NCBI RefSeq assembly: GCF_013364195.1 | Contig: NZ_CP054918.1 | Coordinates: forward strand, 5,507,001 to 5,571,000 | Length of the DNA: 64,000 nt | Direction: 5' to 3' | DNA from: Streptomyces sp. NA04227 | GTDB taxonomy: Bacteria > Actinomycetota > Actinomycetes > Streptomycetales > Streptomycetaceae | Made by a program: the position numbers and the translations under genes | Notes under the pieces: model-generated | Told to the model about the DNA's origin: nothing | Seen by the model: only the letters and a program-made list of their open reading frames with translations | The model's database searches: none | Part shown: piece after piece, positions 59,926-64,000 of the stretch | Numbering within the stretch: the stretch's first letter is position 1 | Layout: each line of letters starts with the position of its first letter

Positions 59926-60849
59926 ATGGGACGTTATGTGATCCGGCGGCTGCTCCAGATGATCCCCGTCTTCTTCGGGGCGACGCTGCTGATCTTCCTC
60001 ATGGTCAACGTGATGGGCGACCCCATCGCGGGACTCTGCGGCGACAGGCAGTGCGACCCGGCCACCGCGGCCCAGCTCGAGAAGGAGTTCGGCCTCGACA
60101 AGCCGGTCTGGCAGCAATACCTGACGTACATGGGGAACGTCTTCACCGGCGACTTCGGCACCGCCTTCAACGGTCAGAAGGTCACCGAGCTGATGGCGGA
60201 GGCCTTCCCCGTCACCATCCGGCTGACCCTGGTCGCGGTGTTCTTCGAGATCGTCATCGGCATCACCCTCGGCGTGGTCACGGGGCTGCGCCGCGGGCAC
60301 CCGGTGGACACCGGGGTGCTGCTGATGACGCTGGTGGTCATCTCGGTGCCGACCTTCGTGACCGGTCTGGTCCTGCAGCTGCTGCTCGGCGTGAAGTGGG
60401 GCTGGATCAAACCGGCGGTCTCCACCGAGGCGAGCTTCGACGAACTGATCGTGCCGGGGCTAGTGCTGGCGTCGCTCTCGCTCGCGTACGTGACGCGGCT
60501 GACCCGTACCTCGATCGCGGAGAACCGGCGCGCCGACTACGTACGCACCGCCATCGCCAAGGGGGTGCCCCGGCGCCGGGTGGTGATCCGGCATCTGCTG
60601 CGCAACTCGCTGATCCCGGTGGTGACGTTCATCGGCACCGACATCGGCGCGCTGATGGGCGGTGCGATCGTGACCGAGCGGATCTTCAACATCCACGGCG
60701 TCGGCTTCCAGCTCTACCAGGGCATTCTGCGGCAGAACACGCAGACCGTGGTCGGCTTCGTGACCGTGCTCGTCCTTGTCTTCCTGGTGGCCAACCTGCT
60801 CGTCGACCTCCTGTACGCCGTACTCGACCCGAGGATCCGCTATGCCTGA
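59926..60849 (+). CDS. Oligopeptide ABC transporter permease, DppB/OppB type
   Basis: 307 residues, six membrane segments. The start GRYVIRRLLQMIPVFFGATL and the EAA loop DYVRTAIAKGVPRRRVVIRH are typical. A two-cysteine loop (CGDRQC) occurs in the first extracytoplasmic segment. The gene overlaps the next by 8 bp, and they are expected to form a heterodimer. Confidence 0.95.
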   Translation: MGRYVIRRLLQMIPVFFGATLLIFLMVNVMGDPIAGLCGDRQCDPATAAQLEKEFGLDKPVWQQYLTYMGNVFTGDFGTAFNGQKVTELMAEAFPVTIRLTLVAVFFEIVIGITLGVVTGLRRGHPVDTGVLLMTLVVISVPTFVTGLVLQLLLGVKWGWIKPAVSTEASFDELIVPGLVLASLSLAYVTRLTRTSIAENRRADYVRTAIAKGVPRRRVVIRHLLRNSLIPVVTFIGTDIGALMGGAIVTERIFNIHGVGFQLYQGILRQNTQTVVGFVTVLVLVFLVANLLVDLLYAVLDPRIRYA

Positions 60850-61831
60850 CCACGGACCCGGGGGCGCCGCCCCCGAAGACTCCGCGATCGCCGCGACCGG
60901 CATGGGCGGCTCCATGGACCTGGCCACCGACGAGGGCGCCACCCTGGAGAAGGGCCCCGGCCGGCGCGGCGACGGACCCGACACCAAACCGCGCAGCCTG
61001 TGGTCGGACGCCTGGCGGGATCTGCGCCGCAACCCGGTCTTCCTGATCTCGGCGGTGGTGATCCTCTTCCTGGTGTTCATCTCGCTGTGGCCCTCGGCGA
61101 TCACCTCCCAGGACCCGCTCAACTGCGACCTGGCCAACGCCCAGAAGGGATCCACCTCCGGGCACCCCTTCGGCTTCGACGGGCAGGGCTGCGACGTCTA
61201 CACCCGCACTGTGTACGGCGCCCGCACCTCGGTCGCGGTCGGTGTCTGCGCCACCCTCGGGGTGTCCCTGCTCGGCTCGGTGCTCGGTGGTCTCGCCGGG
61301 TTCTTCGGCGGGTTCTGGGACGCCATCCTGTCCCGGATCACCGACGTCTTCTTCGCGATCCCGGTCGTCCTCGGCGGACTGGTCCTGCTGTCGGTGGTGA
61401 CCAGCTCCACGGTCTGGCCGGTGATCGGCTTCATCGTGCTGCTCGGCTGGCCGCAGATCTCCCGTATCGCCCGCGGCTCGGTGATCATGGCGAAGCAGAA
61501 CGACTACGTACAGGCGGCGCGGGCGCTCGGCGCCTCCAACTCGCGGATGCTGCTGCGGCACATCGCGCCGAACGCGGTGGCCCCGGTCATCGTGGTGGCC
61601 ACCATCGCGCTGGGTACGTACATCGCCCTGGAGGCCACGCTGTCCTACCTCGGTGTCGGCCTGAAGCCGCCCACCGTGAGCTGGGGCATCGACATCTCCG
61701 CGGCCTCGCCGTTCATCCGCACGGCCCCGCACGCCATGCTCTGGCCGGCCGGGGCGCTGGCGCTCACGGTGCTCGCCTTCATCATGCTCGGCGACGCGGT
61801 GCGCGACGCCCTCGACCCCAAGCTGCGCTGA
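60842..61831 (+). CDS. Oligopeptide ABC transporter permease, DppC/OppC type
   Basis: The ATG at 60842 overlaps the upstream gene by 8 bp (329 residues). A long hydrophilic N-terminus (about 75 residues, rich in Gly, Asp and Pro) precedes the membrane part. The EAA loop is NDYVQAARALGASNSRMLLRH. This permease and the previous one form the channel. Confidence 0.94.
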   Translation: MPDHGPGGAAPEDSAIAATGMGGSMDLATDEGATLEKGPGRRGDGPDTKPRSLWSDAWRDLRRNPVFLISAVVILFLVFISLWPSAITSQDPLNCDLANAQKGSTSGHPFGFDGQGCDVYTRTVYGARTSVAVGVCATLGVSLLGSVLGGLAGFFGGFWDAILSRITDVFFAIPVVLGGLVLLSVVTSSTVWPVIGFIVLLGWPQISRIARGSVIMAKQNDYVQAARALGASNSRMLLRHIAPNAVAPVIVVATIALGTYIALEATLSYLGVGLKPPTVSWGIDISAASPFIRTAPHAMLWPAGALALTVLAFIMLGDAVRDALDPKLR

Positions 61832-61842
61832 GGAGCGAGGCC

Positions 61843-62823
61843 ATGCTGCTCGAAGTACGCGATCTGCACGTGGAGTTCCGGATGCGGGACGGTGTCTCGC
61901 GGGCCGTCAACGGTGTCACGTACGGGGTCGACGAGGGCGAGACCCTGGCCGTGCTCGGCGAGTCCGGCTCCGGCAAGTCGGTCACCGCACAGGCCGTGAT
62001 GGGCATCCTGGACTCGCCGCCGGGGCGGATCACCCGCGGCGAGATCGTCTTCCAGGGCGAGAACCTGCTGAAGATGCCGGAGAAACAGCGCCGCAAGGTG
62101 CGCGGCGCCAAGATGGCGATGATCTTCCAGGACGCGCTGTCCTCGCTGAACCCGGTGCTCACGGTGGGCGACCAGCTCGGCGAGATGTTCGTGGTGCACC
62201 GGGGCATGTCCCGCAAGGACGCCCGGGTCCGCGCGGTCGAGCTGATGGACCGGGTGCGCATTCCGGCGGCCAAGGAGCGGGTGGGGCAGTATCCGCACCA
62301 GTTCTCCGGCGGTATGCGCCAGCGCATCATGATCGCGATGGCGCTGGCCCTGGAGCCCGCGCTGATCATCGCGGACGAGCCGACCACCGCACTGGACGTC
62401 ACCGTGCAGGCCCAGGTGATGGAACTGCTCGCGGAGCTCCAGAGCGAACTGGGCATGGCACTCATCCTGATCACCCACGACCTGGGCGTGGTCGCCGACG
62501 TCGCCGACCGGATCGCCGTGATGTACGCGGGCCGCATCGTGGAGTCCGCCCCGGTCCACGACATCTACAAGGCGCCCGCCCACCCGTACACCAAGGGCCT
62601 GCTCGAATCGATCCCGCGCCTGGACCAGAAGGGGCAGGACCTCTACGCGATCAAGGGCCTGCCGCCCAACCTGATGCGGATTCCGCCCGGTTGTGCCTTC
62701 CATCCGCGCTGCCCGTACGCCCGGGACGTGTGCCTGACCGACGAGCCGCCGCTGTACCAGGTCTCCGCCGAGCGGGGCAGTGCCTGCCACTTCTGGAAGG
62801 AGACCCTCGATGCCGCACGGTGA
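61843..62823 (+). CDS. Oligopeptide ABC transporter ATP-binding protein, DppD type
   Basis: The ATG at 61843 has GAGGAG upstream (326 residues). Walker [37 protein letters not shown] and ITHDLGVV are complete. The Cys-containing C-terminal extension is present (CAFHPRC...C...ACHF). Its 3' end overlaps the next gene by 14 bp. Confidence 0.95.
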   Translation: MLLEVRDLHVEFRMRDGVSRAVNGVTYGVDEGETLAVLGESGSGKSVTAQAVMGILDSPPGRITRGEIVFQGENLLKMPEKQRRKVRGAKMAMIFQDALSSLNPVLTVGDQLGEMFVVHRGMSRKDARVRAVELMDRVRIPAAKERVGQYPHQFSGGMRQRIMIAMALALEPALIIADEPTTALDVTVQAQVMELLAELQSELGMALILITHDLGVVADVADRIAVMYAGRIVESAPVHDIYKAPAHPYTKGLLESIPRLDQKGQDLYAIKGLPPNLMRIPPGCAFHPRCPYARDVCLTDEPPLYQVSAERGSACHFWKETLDAAR

Positions 62824-64000
62824 GCCGCTCATGCGCACCGGATCGTCCGCCGGGGGAGCCGGATCGTCCGCCGGGGGAGGCGGGTCGTCCGCGCAGGGCG
62901 CCGGTCCGGTCCTCGCCACCACGCGTGAGGCGTCCGCGCACGGGGTGCGCGGCCCGGGCGCGGGGGGCGTGCCGATCCTCGAAGTACGGGATCTGGTCAA
63001 GCACTTCCCGCTGACCCAGGGGATCGTCTTCAAACGGCAGGTGGGCGCCGTACGCGCGGTCGACGGCGTCGACTTCGCGCTCGGCCACGGCGAGACGCTC
63101 GGCATCGTCGGCGAGTCCGGCTGCGGCAAGTCGACGGTGGCCAGGATGCTCGTCCATCTGGAGCGGCCGACCTCGGGCACCATCCTCTACAAGGGCGAGG
63201 ACATCACCCGGCTGTCCGGGCGGGCCCTGAAGGCGGTACGCCGCAACATCCAGATGGTCTTCCAGGACCCGTACACCTCGCTCAACCCCCGGATGACGGT
63301 GGGCGACATCATCGGCGAGCCCTTCGAGATCCACCCCGAGGCGGCGCCCAAGGGCTCGCGCCGGGCGCGGGTCCAGGAGCTGCTCGACGTGGTCGGCCTC
63401 AACCCGGAGTACATCAACCGCTATCCGCACCAGTTCTCCGGCGGCCAGCGCCAGCGCATCGGCATCGCCCGGGGCCTGGCCCTGCGGCCCGAGATCATCG
63501 TCGCCGACGAACCGGTCTCCGCCCTCGACGTCTCGGTGCAGGCCCAGGTCATCAATCTGCTGGAGCGGCTGCAGGACGAGTTCGACCTCTCCTACGTGTT
63601 CATCGCGCACGACCTGTCGATCGTGCGCCACATCTCCGACCGGGTCGCCGTGATGTACCTCGGCAAGATCATGGAGACCGGCACCGACCTGGAGATCTAC
63701 GAGCACCCCACGCATCCGTACACCCAGGCGCTGCTGTCCGCGGTGCCGGTGCCCGACCCGAGCACCCGCGAACAGCGCGAACGCATCCTGCTTTACGGGG
63801 ACGTGCCCTCGCCGGCCCATCCGCCGTCCGGCTGCCGGTTCCGTACCCGTTGCTGGAAGGCGCAGGAACGGTGCGCCCTGGAGGTGCCGCTGCTCGCGGT
63901 GCCCGCCGAGTTCCGCGAGACGAAGGGGCTCGCCGCGCACGACTCGGCCTGTCACTTCGCCGAGGAGCGGCACATCGTGCCCGGGGGCGAGGAGAAGTAG
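62810..64000 (+). CDS. Oligopeptide ABC transporter ATP-binding protein, DppF type
   Basis: 396 residues ending exactly at the last base of the window (TAG 63998-64000). The first 50 residues are low-complexity, with [20 protein letters not shown] encoded by an 18-bp repeat. The domain then has Walker [40 protein letters not shown] and IAHDLS, with the C-terminal [14 protein letters not shown] pattern. An in-frame ATG eight codons in (62831) is an alternative start. Confidence 0.94.
   Translation: MPHGEPLMRTGSSAGGAGSSAGGGGSSAQGAGPVLATTREASAHGVRGPGAGGVPILEVRDLVKHFPLTQGIVFKRQVGAVRAVDGVDFALGHGETLGIVGESGCGKSTVARMLVHLERPTSGTILYKGEDITRLSGRALKAVRRNIQMVFQDPYTSLNPRMTVGDIIGEPFEIHPEAAPKGSRRARVQELLDVVGLNPEYINRYPHQFSGGQRQRIGIARGLALRPEIIVADEPVSALDVSVQAQVINLLERLQDEFDLSYVFIAHDLSIVRHISDRVAVMYLGKIMETGTDLEIYEHPTHPYTQALLSAVPVPDPSTREQRERILLYGDVPSPAHPPSGCRFRTRCWKAQERCALEVPLLAVPAEFRETKGLAAHDSACHFAEERHIVPGGEEK
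62835..62894 (+). repeat. Short tandem repeat at the DppF N-terminus
   Basis: Three imperfect 18-bp units (GGATCGTCCGCCGGGGGA and variants) encode Gly-Ser-Ser-Ala-Gly-Gly repeats ahead of the ATPase domain. Confidence 0.75.

Noticed and set aside
57283..60300. Thousand-codon minus-strand open frame across the second transporter operon
   Set aside because: It runs antisense to three well-supported genes. Long shadow frames are expected at this GC content.

Overview
The window is very GC-rich, with strong third-position G/C bias, GTG/TTG starts, AGGAGG-type ribosome binding sites, long perfect-stem terminators and a gene set typical of Streptomyces: trypco2/protease-NTPase module, PAS-GAF-SpoIIE phosphatase, MocR regulator, SPOR-like small protein, TypA and duplicated oligopeptide ABC operons. 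It is best read as a chromosomal segment of a Streptomyces or close relative. No rRNA, tRNA, CRISPR array, transposase or integrase was recognised.

Region 1 (1-12108) is the right part of a non-ribosomal peptide gene cluster. A large NRPS gene, cut by the window start, encodes A(partial)-PCP-C-A-PCP with no thioesterase and is followed by a GNAT acyltransferase. Facing it, across a 34-nt bidirectional hairpin, is a tightly packed minus-strand operon: JmjC/cupin dioxygenase, free-standing A-PCP protein, MbtH, SGNH-like protein, SyrP/TauD-type dioxygenase and class I methyltransferase. This looks like a sub-pathway that loads an amino acid on a free carrier protein, hydroxylates or methylates it, and feeds it to the assembly line. 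The product is unknown.

Region 2 (12109-23744) is accessory: an HxlR regulator divergent from an NAD(P)-dependent reductase; a three-gene pterin/deazapurine-like cassette (MDR dehydrogenase carrying a 13-copy TGCC microsatellite, a degenerate 6-pyruvoyltetrahydropterin synthase homologue and a RibD-C reductase); a trypco2 plus trypsin-STAND-TPR conflict-type gene pair; an SMP-30 lactonase divergent from an Lrp regulator; a DUF1707 protein; a methyltransferase remnant; and a penicillin-binding-protein-like serine hydrolase with an N-terminal 15-bp repeat.

Region 3 (23969-43610) holds a TetR-flavoprotein-SDR operon with a convergent TesB thioesterase (lipid or steroid-like metabolism), a SNF2 helicase, a secreted subtilase, a DUF4190/septum-formation membrane protein, a GntR/UTRA regulator, a SPOR-like small protein, a NUDIX hydrolase, a deleted LLM-oxidoreductase pseudogene, a PAS-GAF-SpoIIE-ATPase sensor phosphatase, a GH18-like membrane-anchored protein, and a LysE exporter with a MocR regulator.

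Region 4 (44011-64000) is peptide uptake plus typA: a lone family-5 solute-binding lipoprotein with a disordered insert, TypA/BipA, and two complete oligopeptide ABC operons (49920-56175 and 58171-64000). Between typA and the first operon lies about 1.1 kb with tandem inverted repeats, a small TTA-containing ORF and what looks like the N-terminal stub of a lost solute-binding gene. Between the two operons sit a low-GC secreted beta-trefoil-like gene, boxed by two look-alike terminators, and a peptidase E gene.
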